Below, in pieces: positions 1 to 8,884 of a stretch of DNA of 64,000 bases. The notes under the pieces are model-generated. The model was not told where the DNA came from. It was given only the letters and a program-made list of their open reading frames with translations, and ran no database searches. Numbering within the stretch: position 1 is the first letter of the stretch; each line of letters begins with the position of its first letter. The DNA lies in NCBI GenBank assembly GCA_963795935.1, contig CAWCJO010000010.1, positions 1 to 64,000 of the forward strand, given 5' to 3'. The stretch is from JAICMB01 sp963795935 (GTDB lineage: Bacteria > Acidobacteriota > Terriglobia > Bryobacterales > Bryobacteraceae). Made by a program: the position numbers and the translations under genes.

Positions 1-11
1 CTTACAAACAA

Positions 12-303
12 ATGATTAAATCGGCAACGTTGCCGCTGCGAAACCCGGATATTCTCGACGCGTAAAAGGCGGCGGCGCTGCTGACAGTTTCAGCGGATAC
101 CGTCTATGATCTTTTCAAGTCTGGCGAGCTGTTGGGGCGCAAGGTAGGCGCAAGTGATTACAACGCGGGCCGCGCTTATGCGCTGGATTGAAGGGTCGTT
201 TGCTGCCGATGCTGCCGAACGTGCGATAGCCAGGGATAACACGGCGGCGCTGGTGAAGACGCTAAAAGCGGGGAAAGTGCGTGTGAAGGGCGGCGCTGAT
301 TAG
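12..303 (+). pseudogene. Remnant of an excisionase-like helix-turn-helix gene
   Basis: Reading from the ATG at 12, the frame meets a stop at 63-65. It then continues with an excisionase/MerR-type helix-turn-helix pattern at about 66-149 (ALLTVSADTVYDLF, then SGELLGRKVG). A frameshift near 180 leads into a frame starting RWIEG, a common continuation of such domains, which ends at the stop at 301-303. Proteins of this family usually bind DNA in phage or integrative-element recombination, or regulate small modules. The internal stop plus the frameshift indicate a dead copy, although this sequence contains many one-base errors elsewhere. The family assignment rests on the motif pattern alone. Confidence 0.45.
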
Positions 304-355
304 CGCATCACAACTTACTATTTGCGAGACGTTGAGGAGAGGCTTTAGGAACGCA

Positions 356-529
356 TCAGATGTTGAGTCTCAGGAGTCTTGCGTTCATCCTATGCTCAGC
401 CATACGGCGCGCGCGCGCCCTGTCCTGCGCTGCTCTCCATTGCTCTCCCGACATCAACGTAAGGAAAATGGCTACAAATATGGCAAAAAATATGGCTATG
501 AATATGGCTACAAGTATGGCCGCTCCCAT
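356..529 (-). CDS. Possible small single-span membrane peptide (57 aa)
   Basis: The ATG at 529 has a strong Shine-Dalgarno match (AGGAG) seven bases upstream. The N-terminal third is one very hydrophobic helix built from a repeated VAIF/IAIF unit. It is followed by a charged tail rich in Arg (RARARR). The helix is encoded by a 12-bp tandem repeat at 465-524. Size, one membrane span and basic tail resemble small inner-membrane peptides such as type I toxins, but no homolog is recognised. An alternative start lies further upstream (556). It could also be a chance open frame over a simple repeat. It faces away from glmS. Confidence 0.35.
   Translation of the reverse strand: MGAAILVAIFIAIFFAIFVAIFLTLMSGEQWRAAQDRARARRMAEHRMNARLLRLNI
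465..524. repeat. 12-bp imperfect tandem repeat, five units
   Basis: Five consecutive 12-base units resembling AATATGGCTACA lie at 465-476, 477-488, 489-500, 501-512 and 513-524, with a few substitutions between them. On the minus strand they encode the VAIF-type hydrophobic helix of the small peptide described above. On the plus strand they would encode NMA-type repeats. The rest of 304-691, apart from the peptide, holds nothing I can name beyond the presumed glmS promoter region. Confidence 0.6.
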
Positions 530-691
530 GTGGATTCTCCTACGAACAGTATACACCTTCCCAAGCGATCACGGCTCGGGGCGCAGAGGACCCCTTTCGG
601 GACGCAGTGCTTTGTACGTGGCCGTATAACGCAGGTGGCGTACCGAGGGCCGCGCACCAAGCGGCCGCCGCGCTGTACGCTTGTTACATAT

Positions 692-2547
692 ATGTGCGGT
701 ATTGTCGGCTACATCGGACCGCGAAAAGCGGTGCCCATCGTCCTCGATGGATTGCGACGGCTGGAGTATCGGGGATACGATTCGGCCGGAATCGCGGTCC
801 TCGATGGCGACGGGCGGCTGGCGGTGCGCCGCGCGTCGGGGAAACTGCGCAATCTGGAAGAGACCATTCGCGCCAACCCGCTGGACGGCTCTTATGGCAT
901 TGGCCACACGCGCTGGGCGACGCACGGCGGCCGACGGAGGAGAACGCGCATCCGCATCGCGACTGCACCGGCAACATCGTCGTGGTGCACAACGGGATTG
1001 TCGAGAACTATCTCGCGCTGAAGCGGCAACTCAGAGCGAAGGCCACAAATTCGTGACGGAGACCGACACGGAAGTGATTGCGCACCTGGTCGAGAAGCAT
1101 TACTCGGGAAATCTCGAGGACGCCGTCCGCAAAGCCGTGAAGGAGCTGCATCGGCGTGTTCGCGCTGGGGATCGTTTCGAGCCAGGATCCGCATAAGATC
1201 GTCGCGGCGCGGTCCGGTCCGCCGGTCGTGATCGGGCTCGGCGAAGGCGAGTATTTCGTCGCGTCCGACGTTCCTGCGATCCTCAGCCACACGCGCGACA
1301 TGATTTTCCTCGGAGATGGCGACCTCGCCGTGCTCACTTCCGAAGGTGTGCGGCTGACCGATTTCAACGGCAAATCCATCAAGCGGCCCGTCTCGCACAT
1401 TCTGTGGGATCCCATCATGGCGGAGAAGGGCGGCTACAAGCATTTCATGCTCAAGGAAATTTTTGAGCAGCCGCGGGCCGTGCGCGATACCATGCTGGGG
1501 CGCGTGGGCCAGGAGTCCGGGCGGATTTTCCTGGACGAGATGAACATCGCGGACCGCGAGTTCCGCGAGCTGAAGCAAATTAAGATCATCGCCTGCGGCA
1601 CGAGTTGGCACGCGGCGCTCGCCGGGAAATTCATGATCGAGCGGCTGGCGCGCATTCCCGTGGAGGTCGATTACGGCAGCGAATTCCGCTATCGCGATCC
1701 GATCCTCTCGAAAGACGTGTTGACGGTCGTGATTTCGCAATCGGGCGAGACCGCCGATACCATCGCGGCGCAGCGCGAGGCCAAGCAGAAAGGCTCCAAG
1801 ACGCTGGCGATCTGCAATGTCGTGGGATCGATGATCACGCGCGAAGCCGACGGCACGCTGCTGACGCACGCCGGACCGGAGATCGGCGTCGCGTCGACGA
1901 AGGCGTTCACGTGCCAGCTCACGGCGCTCTTTATACTGGCGATGTACCTGGGGCAGGCGCGCGAGCGGCTTGCGGCGGAAGAATCCCGAATGCTGGTTCA
2001 GGAACTGGTGCGGGTTCCCGGGAAGCTGGAGTCGATTCTCGATCACGATACGATTTACGACGAGATCGTCAAGCGCCTGTTTCGCGCCAACGATTTTCTG
2101 TTCCTGGGGCGCGGCATTCACTTTCCGATTGCGCTGGAAGGCGCGCTGAAGCTGAAGGAAATCTCCTACATTCACGCCGAGGGCTACCCGGCGGGCGAGA
2201 TGAAGCACGGTCCCAATGCGCTGATCGACGAGAACCTTCCGGTGGTGGTGCTGGCGACGCGCGATCCGGAGAGCCCGGAGAGCCGCATCCGCTACGAGAA
2301 GACGCTGTCGAACATACAGGAAGTGAAGGCGCGCAGCGGAATCGTGATTGCGGTGGCATGTCTGGGCGATGAAGAAGAGGTCGGCGGCATGGCGGATTTC
2401 GTGCTGCACATTCCGCCGGCGAGCGAGCTGCTGCTGCCCATACTCGAAGTAACGCCGCTGCAATTGCTCGCTTATCATATTGCGGTGCGGCGCGGCTGCG
2501 ACGTCGATCAGCCGCGCAATCTCGCCAAGAGCGTCACGGTGGAATGA
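692..2547 (+). CDS. glmS: Glutamine-fructose-6-phosphate aminotransferase (three frameshifts)
   Basis: GlmS makes glucosamine-6-phosphate from fructose-6-phosphate and glutamine, the first step to UDP-GlcNAc for peptidoglycan and LPS. The start ATG is fixed by the MCGIVGYIG N-terminus, whose Cys2 is the glutaminase nucleophile. The isomerase half shows two SIS domains (CGTSWHAALAG, SQSGETADT, AEGYPAGEMKHGP) and the classic C-terminus CDVDQPRNLAKSVTVE. The glutaminase half is interrupted by three one-base indels: a missing base near 926 after HTRWATHG, a missing base near 1031, and an extra base near 1153. Correcting them gives about 618 residues, normal for the family. A single essential gene broken three times within 230 bp points to sequence error. 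The stop overlaps the next ATG, so yjbQ is coupled. Confidence 0.93.
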
Positions 2548-2966
2548 AGCAGGCCGCGCACCGGATTGAGGTCAGGACGCAGGGCAAGGGGCTGTACGAT
2601 TTCACGCGCGAGGTGGAGCGTTGGATCGCGGCGCAAAAGGCGCGCACGGGATTGCTCACCGTGTTTTGCCAGCACACCTCGGCCTCGCTGCTGATTCAGG
2701 AGAACGCCGATCCGGACGTGGTGGCCGACCTGAACGATTTTTTCGAGAAGCTCGTGCCCGAGGACGTCAGCCTGTACCGGCATACGGCGGAGGGGCCCGA
2801 CGACATGACGTCGCACATCCGCGCGGCACTGACGCAGACGCAATTGAGCATACCGGTTCAGGACGGCCGGCTGGCTCTCGGGACGTGGCAGGGCGTGTAT
2901 CTTTTCGAGCATCGCGCGCGGCCGCACCGGCGCAGCGTGGCGCTGCATTTGTTGATGGAGGAGTGA
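2544..2966 (+). CDS. yjbQ: UPF0047/YjbQ family protein
   Basis: This 140-aa protein of the YjbQ/UPF0047 family shows the conserved blocks CQHTSASLLIQENAD, YRHTAEGPDDM and GTWQGVYLFEHR. The family forms small trimeric enzymes; E. coli YjbQ has weak thiamine-phosphate synthase activity, but the physiological role is uncertain. Length is normal for the family. It starts inside the glmS stop codon (ATGA overlap), so it is probably translated with glmS. The next gene converges on it from the other strand. Confidence 0.9.
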   Translation: MKQAAHRIEVRTQGKGLYDFTREVERWIAAQKARTGLLTVFCQHTSASLLIQENADPDVVADLNDFFEKLVPEDVSLYRHTAEGPDDMTSHIRAALTQTQLSIPVQDGRLALGTWQGVYLFEHRARPHRRSVALHLLMEE

Positions 2967-2997
2967 TCGCGCGGGCGCGGCCGGCGCCTCCGGCGGC

Positions 2998-4215
2998 CTA
3001 CTTCGTGAACCCTCGAGCATCGAGCCAACGGACGACGATTTCCGGATATCCTTCGACCGTTCGCTCAGGCAATAACGGATCGTCTTCATATCCGGTGGCC
3101 GACCTTACCAATGTATGACCCGCTCCCGGGAAGGTCACGATGGTCAGGTCCTTCATGCCGGCTCGATGAAACGCTTTGCGAAAGCGCGCCGCGCTGTCGA
3201 GGGCATCGAGGTTTTTATCGAGCGCTCCGAAAAGTGCGAGCGTGGGCGTATGAACGCGCTGCAAAATCGGCGCCGGATCGTAGACTAGCGCGGCTTCGAG
3301 AGCGGCCAGCAGCGGCGGGGGCGGGGGCGTGGTCATTGCGGGGGGAATCCGCATATAGGGAAACCAGGGCTGCTTACTTGCCGCTTTCAACGCTTCGCCC
3401 GCCGCACTCCAGTTCGAGTTCGTGCGCAACGCGAGGAGCATCGTTCGCTCGAAGGCGAGCGCATGGGAGGTCTGTTCCGGAGTAAAGCGATTGTGTTCGC
3501 GCAAGGCCTGTCCGACCTCGTAAAGCACATTGTCCGCGATGCTTTCACTTGAAGCGCTCTTCAAAATCATAAACGCGAGCGGGAGGCGCGTTGCAACAAT
3601 GGGCGCGGTCCAACCGCCATTGCTGAATCCCCAAACGCCGACGCGATGCGCATCGACCGCGGGATCGGTTTCAACTTGTCGCAGTATCGCGACGATGTCA
3701 TCGGCCTTGGATTCGGGACCTGTATATCGCCAGTTGCCCGTGGATTCGCCCGTCCCGCGCTGATCGTAGGTGACGACATTGAGTCCATGCGAAACGAAGT
3801 ACGGAATGAGAAATCCCATGGCCCGCGTTTCGTCGTCGGCGCCATGAATCAAGATTATTGTCGAACGCCGCCCGGCTCCGGGTGCGCTCCACAGCGATGC
3901 GCCGAGACGATCGGGGCCGTGCTCGACGATGAATGGCTTCTCCGCGACTGGGGATGCCGGCGAATCCAAAACGAACGTCAGGCGCGGGGAGTCATCGGTT
4001 CGATATTCGTGGCCCGAAATGTTTACGAGAGTTCCGACGCGCCGCGTCTTGGCGTCATAGAACTGTATCTCGGGATGGCCGGGCGGTTCCGCCTCGATGG
4101 CAACGTAAACGTCTCGTCCGGCGATTCGATAAGCGCCCGGCTTGACGTTCTCCGCCGAGCATTTTGCCGCCCCGGCCAACGCCGCGAACGTGAGCAGGAG
4201 TGAAGCGCGTTTCAA
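2998..4215 (-). CDS. Secreted alpha/beta hydrolase
   Basis: The product is about 405 aa with a predicted signal peptide (MKRASLLLTFAALAGAAKCSAE). The mature part is an alpha/beta hydrolase: HGADDET near the oxyanion strand, the nucleophile elbow GFSNGG, an acid candidate in GALDKNLD and the histidine in PGAGHTLV. This is the pattern of serine esterases or peptidases of the dienelactone-hydrolase/acyl-peptidase group; the substrate cannot be read from the sequence. I chose the TTG at 4215 because it gives a clean signal peptide and overlaps the rseP stop (TTGA), which implies coupling. The frame stays open upstream to 4656, but that part is antiparallel shadow of rseP. Confidence 0.85.
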   Translation of the reverse strand: MKRASLLLTFAALAGAAKCSAENVKPGAYRIAGRDVYVAIEAEPPGHPEIQFYDAKTRRVGTLVNISGHEYRTDDSPRLTFVLDSPASPVAEKPFIVEHGPDRLGASLWSAPGAGRRSTIILIHGADDETRAMGFLIPYFVSHGLNVVTYDQRGTGESTGNWRYTGPESKADDIVAILRQVETDPAVDAHRVGVWGFSNGGWTAPIVATRLPLAFMILKSASSESIADNVLYEVGQALREHNRFTPEQTSHALAFERTMLLALRTNSNWSAAGEALKAASKQPWFPYMRIPPAMTTPPPPPLLAALEAALVYDPAPILQRVHTPTLALFGALDKNLDALDSAARFRKAFHRAGMKDLTIVTFPGAGHTLVRSATGYEDDPLLPERTVEGYPEIVVRWLDARGFTK

Positions 4216-5522
4216 CCGGCGAGCTTTGAAATGTCGTTGTAAATGGCGAAGGCCACTATTGCCATTAGAAATACGAAGCCGGCTTTGAAGACGGCCTCTT
4301 TCACGCGCAGGCTGAGGTCGCGGCGCATGAACATTTCTATCAGCAGCATCAGGATCGTGCCGCCATCCAGAATCGGGATCGGCAGCAGATTCAGCACCGC
4401 GAGATTGAGGCTGACCATGGACATGAAACCGAGGTACGGGATGGCGCCCTCGCGAGCCGCTTCGCCGGAAAGCGTGGCCATGCCGATGGGACTGTTGAGC
4501 GTCTTGGGCGACATCTTCTGCTCCACGATGCCGCGCAGCATGGTGTAGATCAGCGACGCGTATTTGACGTTTTGACGCAGGGATTCGGCGAAGGCCTCGG
4601 GTAGGCGCAGTTGGGTAATCAGCAGTTTCGGCTCCAGCGTGACGCCGATCATCCACTGCTCGCTTCCGTCCATGTTCCTTTGCGCCGGCGTAATCGTCGC
4701 TTCACGGCGCCGGCCGTTGCGCGTATAGATAATCGAAACGGGCTTGCCGCCGGTTTCCGCGATCGTTTCTTTCAGCGTATAAGTAGAGCGGATAGGCTGC
4801 CCATCGATATCGGCGAGGATGTCCCCACGTTCCAGACCGGCCTTGGCCGCGCCCATGCCGGGCACTACGCTGGCTACCTCAATATCCGTAGATTCGGCCC
4901 AGCCGGCCACTCCCGCGCCCGATTTGCTATCGAGGGCCGGGGTGAACACGAAATGCTTGCGTTGGCCGTTGCGCAGCACCCAAACGTCGACGGCATGTCC
5001 GGCGCTGGCAAGCTCGCGCAGGGCGACGTCTTCCCAATTAGGGTCGACGGTGTTGTCGATCTGGACCACTTGATCGCCGGCTTGAATGCCCGCTTTGGAC
5101 GCCGCCCCGCCGGGCAGCACGTAACCGACGACGGGGTCCGGCTTGTTGGGCAGCTTTTCAAAGTGCACCATGAACAGACCGGTCATGACCGCTACGGCGA
5201 GCACGAGGTTCATGAAGGGTCCGGCAAAGGAGACGATGAGCCGCTGCCAGCGCGGCTTGGCCAGAAAGGCTCGAGGATCGTTGGCGTTTTCGTCTCCCGG
5301 CTCCGCTCCGGCCATTTTAACGTAGCCCCCGAAGAGGATCAGCGAGAAGCGGAAATCGGTTTCGCCGCGCTTGAAGCCGAACATGCGCGGGCCGAAGCCA
5401 AAGCTGAAGGCATCGACGCGAACATCGAAAAAACGCGCCGCCCAGTAGTGGCCCAGCTCGTGGATCAGGATCATGACCCCGATCAGGACCAGCAGCCACC
5501 AGATATTCTGAAGAACGATCAT
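4212..5522 (-). CDS. rseP: Site-2 zinc metalloprotease RseP (M50)
   Basis: RseP cleaves transmembrane substrates such as anti-sigma factors and leftover signal peptides within the inner membrane. The 436-aa protein has the zinc motif HELGH at residues 21-25 in the first membrane span, two tandem PDZ domains at about 110-300, and the second active-site region NLLPIPILDGG near 380. Length and order match the family. It lies downstream of dxr, a common arrangement in cell-envelope operons, and its end overlaps the start of the alpha/beta hydrolase. Confidence 0.95.
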   Translation of the reverse strand: MIVLQNIWWLLVLIGVMILIHELGHYWAARFFDVRVDAFSFGFGPRMFGFKRGETDFRFSLILFGGYVKMAGAEPGDENANDPRAFLAKPRWQRLIVSFAGPFMNLVLAVAVMTGLFMVHFEKLPNKPDPVVGYVLPGGAASKAGIQAGDQVVQIDNTVDPNWEDVALRELASAGHAVDVWVLRNGQRKHFVFTPALDSKSGAGVAGWAESTDIEVASVVPGMGAAKAGLERGDILADIDGQPIRSTYTLKETIAETGGKPVSIIYTRNGRRREATITPAQRNMDGSEQWMIGVTLEPKLLITQLRLPEAFAESLRQNVKYASLIYTMLRGIVEQKMSPKTLNSPIGMATLSGEAAREGAIPYLGFMSMVSLNLAVLNLLPIPILDGGTILMLLIEMFMRRDLSLRVKEAVFKAGFVFLMAIVAFAIYNDISKLAG

Positions 5523-6747
5523 TCGCTTTTATGCCGTGGGGCAGGCATTCTCCACGCCGGCCCTTTCTAAACACACGCCGAGCGGCCTGGCGCGATTCGT
5601 GGTCGATTTCAAGCACCTCGTGAACGGAGCGTGGCTGGCGCACCGGCACCCGCTCCAGAGTTTCTTCCACAACTACCGCAATGGAAGGGAAAGAGATTTG
5701 CCCGTTCAGAAAAGCCTCGACCGCAATTTCGTCGGCGGCATTGAGAGTACAGGTGGCCGACCCTCCCGTCCGTTGCGCCTCATAAGCAAGGCGCAGCAGC
5801 GGGAATTTCTCGAAATCGGGTGGGAAGAACGTCCACGCGCGCGGCTCGGTCCAATCCAAGCGGGGCACGGGCGCGGCTTCGCTGTGCGGCCAGGGGAGGC
5901 GGTCGGGCCAAGTGAGCGCGTACTGGATCGGCATGCGCATATCCGTCGCTGAGATTTGAGCAATCAGGCTTCCGTCGTTGAATTCCACCATGGCGTGAAT
6001 GGAGGATTGCGGGTGCACCACGACGTCGATCTCGCGCGGTTCCAGATCGAAGAGCCAGCACGCCTCGATCACTTCGAAGCCTTTATTCATCAAAGTGGCG
6101 GAATCGATCGTAATGCGGCGGCCCATCTTCCAGGTCGGGTGATTGAGGGCCTGCTCGGGCGTGATAGCGGAAAAATCTTCCAGCGGCGTTTCACGGAAGG
6201 GGCCTCCCGAGGCCGTAAGCAGCAAGCGCGCTACCTCGCTGCGCTTCCCGGCGCGAAAGCACTGATGCGCTCCGTTATGTTCGCTATCGACTGGAATCAA
6301 CTCCGTTGCAGCCTTGTGCGCGGCATCCATGACCAGCTTGCCGCTTGCCACCAGCGTCTCTTTATTCGCCAATCCGACGCGCTTTCCGCGAACTACCGCC
6401 TCGTAAGTAGCCTCCAGGCCCGCGACGCCCACGATGGCCGACATTACGAAATCCACCTCGTCCGCCGTCGCGGCCGCAACGCGACTCGCGGCGCCGAACG
6501 ATATTTCCGGCCACGCAGCGTGGGGCAAACTGCTGTCGGAAAGTCTCCTTAATAGATTCCCGCGCGCGCCTTCGGTTGCCACAACCGCCACTTTGGGACG
6601 GAAGCGGTCAATCTGGCTGGAGAGAAGTTCGATATTGCGGCCCGCGACCAAGGCGAAGATCCGGTACTCTTCGGGATGGCGGCCGACCACGTCAAGCGTA
6701 CTCACGCCAATCGAGCCCGTCGAGCCAAGTATGGTGAGATTTTTCAA
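5317..6747 (-). CDS. dxr: 1-deoxy-D-xylulose-5-phosphate reductoisomerase (C-terminus frameshifted)
   Basis: Dxr converts DXP to methylerythritol phosphate in the MEP isoprenoid pathway. The N-terminus has the NADPH motif TGSTGSIG, and NKETLVASG, VDSEH, LTASGGPFR and DSATLMNKGFE(V) are all present. Family similarity continues to about 5570 (HESRQAARRV). From there the frame runs on, without a stop, into rseP by 206 bases, which is not believable. One indel near the C-terminus would give a stop at 5567 or at 5529 and a normal length of about 395 residues. The given end is the raw open frame; the real end is probably 5529-5567. A structured leader RNA may precede it. Confidence 0.92.
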   Translation of the reverse strand: MKNLTILGSTGSIGVSTLDVVGRHPEEYRIFALVAGRNIELLSSQIDRFRPKVAVVATEGARGNLLRRLSDSSLPHAAWPEISFGAASRVAAATADEVDFVMSAIVGVAGLEATYEAVVRGKRVGLANKETLVASGKLVMDAAHKAATELIPVDSEHNGAHQCFRAGKRSEVARLLLTASGGPFRETPLEDFSAITPEQALNHPTWKMGRRITIDSATLMNKGFEVIEACWLFDLEPREIDVVVHPQSSIHAMVEFNDGSLIAQISATDMRMPIQYALTWPDRLPWPHSEAAPVPRLDWTEPRAWTFFPPDFEKFPLLRLAYEAQRTGGSATCTLNAADEIAVEAFLNGQISFPSIAVVVEETLERVPVRQPRSVHEVLEIDHESRQAARRVFRKGRRGECLPHGIKANDRSSEYLVAAGPDRGHDPDPRAGPLLGGAFFRCSRRCLQLWLRPAHVRLQARRNRFPLLADPLRGLR

Positions 6748-6962
6748 AGACTTATTTTACAGCGGTTGAGTCCCCAGCGTATAGAGTACTATATCGGAAC
6801 TGCGCTGAAAAACGACTCGCCTCTTTTTACTGCAAAGACCCAAACCCTTGCGGGCGCCGGGGAGGTTTGCTTCAGGGGTCTTTTATGAGGTTAGTCTCGC
6901 TTTGGTGGGAGTTGCCTCCCCGGCTTACTTCCAATATTAGTATATGATTTTGCGGAACGCAA
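6748..6962 (-). promoter_or_regulatory. Promoter and candidate structured leader RNA of dxr
   Basis: On the minus strand a TTGCGT box (6962-6957) and a TAATAT box (6939-6934) are 17 bases apart, predicting a start near 6927. The transcript would begin at the base of a perfect 10-bp stem: GCCGGGGAGG (6924-6915) with CCTCCCCGGC (6865-6856). A second perfect 8-bp pairing joins AAAGACCC (6883-6876) to GGGTCTTT (6841-6834). The two are interleaved, so they either form a pseudoknot or exclude each other. Two small hairpins with GCAA tetraloops lie inside. About 90 bases then separate this from the dxr ATG. I do not recognise it as a known riboswitch class; function is inference. Confidence 0.45.
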
Positions 6963-6977
6963 CAGTTTTTTGTATTC

Positions 6978-7871
6978 TTAATGATTTTTTACTTGGACGC
7001 CAGCCCAATCTTCCTCGACCGTGATGGTAGAACAGAAGTCCGCTTCGCCGTAACCTTTTGAAATTGCGGCTCCAAACATCTGTTGCGTGAGTGCCGTCAA
7101 GGGTAATGGTACGCCCAGTTCGCGACCCGAGTCGAGCGCCATGCTGACGTCCTTGTGCATCCATTTCGTGGAAAACGCGGTTTGGAAGTCGTGTTTCAGG
7201 ACGAACGGCGCCTTGGCGGTGATGAGACCGGATTTCGCGGCGCTGTTGTCCAGGATCTGAAGCATCAGCGCCGGATCGACGCCGCCCTTGGTGGCCAGCA
7301 CCATGCCTTCATTAAAGGCCTGCATGATGTTTGCGAGGATAAGATTTTGAGTCAGCTTGGCTTGCAGTCCCATCCCGGGTCCGCCGCAATAGAAGAACAT
7401 CTTACCCATGAGATCAAACCAAGGCTTTGCTTTGTCAAAGACGCCCTGGTCGCCGCCGATCATGAACGTCAGGGTGCCGTTGGTGGCGCCGGGAGTCGAG
7501 CCGGTGCAGGGGGCATCTAGAAAATGAATACCCTTGGCCGCGAACGCGGTGTGGATTTCGCGGCTGGCATGCGGCGAGATGGTGCTGGCATCGGCGACAG
7601 TGCTGCCCTGGGCGGCGCCTTCGATAACGCCCGCCGGCCCCAGCAGAACGCGACGAGACATTTCGGTGTTGCCGACGCAGAGGAAGACGCATTCGGAACG
7701 GCCGGCGACCTCGCGCGGAGATTGGCAGGGAATGCCCTTGCCCTCGGAGGCGAGCGTCTCCGCTTTCGAAGCCGTGTTCGACCACAGCGCAACCTCGTGA
7801 CCCGCCTGCAACAAACGCCGCGCCATGGGGTAGCCCATCAATCCCAACCCGAGAAAGCCGAGTTTTGCCAT
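6978..7871 (-). CDS. 3-hydroxyisobutyrate dehydrogenase-family oxidoreductase
   Basis: This is a 297-aa NAD(P)-binding protein of the beta-hydroxyacid dehydrogenase family. It has the N-terminal Rossmann motif GFLGLGLMGYPMA, a substrate-binding block DAPCTGSTPGATNGTL, and the catalytic-lysine region (GLQAKLTQNLILAN, where family members have GxxxKxxxN). Substrates in the family include 3-hydroxyisobutyrate, tartronate semialdehyde and succinic semialdehyde; the exact one is not readable. I take the ATG at 7871 because it directly precedes the Rossmann strand; the frame opens at 7889. It is divergent from the hydroxyacid dehydrogenase at 7889 with only 17 bp between starts, so the promoters must overlap the coding sequences. 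Confidence 0.88.
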   Translation of the reverse strand: MAKLGFLGLGLMGYPMARRLLQAGHEVALWSNTASKAETLASEGKGIPCQSPREVAGRSECVFLCVGNTEMSRRVLLGPAGVIEGAAQGSTVADASTISPHASREIHTAFAAKGIHFLDAPCTGSTPGATNGTLTFMIGGDQGVFDKAKPWFDLMGKMFFYCGGPGMGLQAKLTQNLILANIMQAFNEGMVLATKGGVDPALMLQILDNSAAKSGLITAKAPFVLKHDFQTAFSTKWMHKDVSMALDSGRELGVPLPLTALTQQMFGAAISKGYGEADFCSTITVEEDWAGVQVKNH

Positions 7872-7888
7872 AAGAGAGAATAGTAACA

Positions 7889-8884
7889 ATGAAACCGCGC
7901 GTGCTGGTCACAAAACGGATTTATCGTGAAGCGATCGACTATCTGGAGCAACATTGCGAGGTCGATTACGAGGAGACGGACACGGGGCTCAGCGCGCAGG
8001 AGTTGCCGGCGCGCACGCAAGGCAAGCAAGGGATCGTCGCGCAGCTCGGGGATAAGTTCACCGCGGCGGTGATCGATCGGCTGGAGGGGATCAAGGTGAT
8101 CGCCAATGTCGCCGTGGGATTTGACAACGTCGATGTGCCGGCGGCGACGCGCAAGGGCATCCTGGTCACGAACACGCCGGACGTTTTGACGGACACGACG
8201 GCCGATTTCGCGTTTGCGCTGCTGCTGGCGGCCGCGCGGCGCGTGGTTGAAGGACACCATTTCATCCACGCGGGACAGTGGAACCGCTGGGCTATCGATT
8301 TGCTCGTCGGGCAGGACGTGCATCATAAGACGCTCGGAATTTTCGGCATGGGACGCATCGGGCAGGCCATGGCGCGGCGCGGGCGGGGGTTCGAGATGCG
8401 CGTCGTTTACAACGATGTCGTGCGCGCGGCGGACGCGCTCGAGCGGGAATTGAAGCTCGAATTCGTTCCCAAGGAGCAGTTACTGCGCGAGGCGGATTTT
8501 GTCAGCCTGCACGTCCCGCTCACCGCCGCGACGCGGCATCTGATCGGCGAGGGAGAGCTGCGTGGGATGAAGCGCACGGCGGTGCTGGTAAATACCTCGC
8601 GGGGGCCGGTCGTGGACGAGGCAGCGCTCGCGCTGGCGTTGTCGGAAGGCTGGATCGCCGCTGCGGGCCTGGACGTGTTTGAGAAGGAGCCGAATGTGGA
8701 CGCGCGGCTCCTGGCACTCGACAATGTCGTGGTCGCTCCGCATATCGCGAGCGCGTCGGTCGATACGCGGCGCGAAATGTCCATGCTGGCGGCGCGCAAC
8801 GCCGTGGCGGCGCTCGAAGGACGCCGCCCCGAAACGCCGCTCAACCCGGAGTTGTGGGATGCGGCAGCCTCGAAAGGATCTTGA
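7889..8884 (+). CDS. D-2-hydroxyacid dehydrogenase (glyoxylate/hydroxypyruvate reductase type)
   Basis: A 331-aa D-isomer-specific 2-hydroxyacid dehydrogenase. The NAD motif GIFGMGRIGQAMA sits near residue 150. The catalytic Arg (VNTSRGPVVDE), Glu (DVFEKEP) and His (PHIASAS) are all in place. TPDVLTDTTADFAFALLL is typical of the glyoxylate/hydroxypyruvate reductase branch, which reduces glyoxylate or hydroxypyruvate with NAD(P)H in the cytoplasm. With the divergent beta-hydroxyacid dehydrogenase it may form a small C2/C3 hydroxyacid pathway (glyoxylate, tartronate semialdehyde, glycerate); that link is inference. Confidence 0.92.
   Translation: MKPRVLVTKRIYREAIDYLEQHCEVDYEETDTGLSAQELPARTQGKQGIVAQLGDKFTAAVIDRLEGIKVIANVAVGFDNVDVPAATRKGILVTNTPDVLTDTTADFAFALLLAAARRVVEGHHFIHAGQWNRWAIDLLVGQDVHHKTLGIFGMGRIGQAMARRGRGFEMRVVYNDVVRAADALERELKLEFVPKEQLLREADFVSLHVPLTAATRHLIGEGELRGMKRTAVLVNTSRGPVVDEAALALALSEGWIAAAGLDVFEKEPNVDARLLALDNVVVAPHIASASVDTRREMSMLAARNAVAALEGRRPETPLNPELWDAAASKGS

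Noticed and set aside
304..691. glmS ribozyme/riboswitch upstream of glmS
   Set aside because: I could not find the characteristic core pairings; the region is dominated by a 12-bp repeat.
892..2478. 528-codon open frame antisense to glmS
   Set aside because: Arg/His-rich composition typical of shadow frames in high-GC DNA; glmS on the other strand is unmistakable.
5317..5522. A genuine 206-bp overlap of dxr and rseP
   Set aside because: The dxr frame loses family similarity before the overlap; a missed stop through one indel is much simpler.
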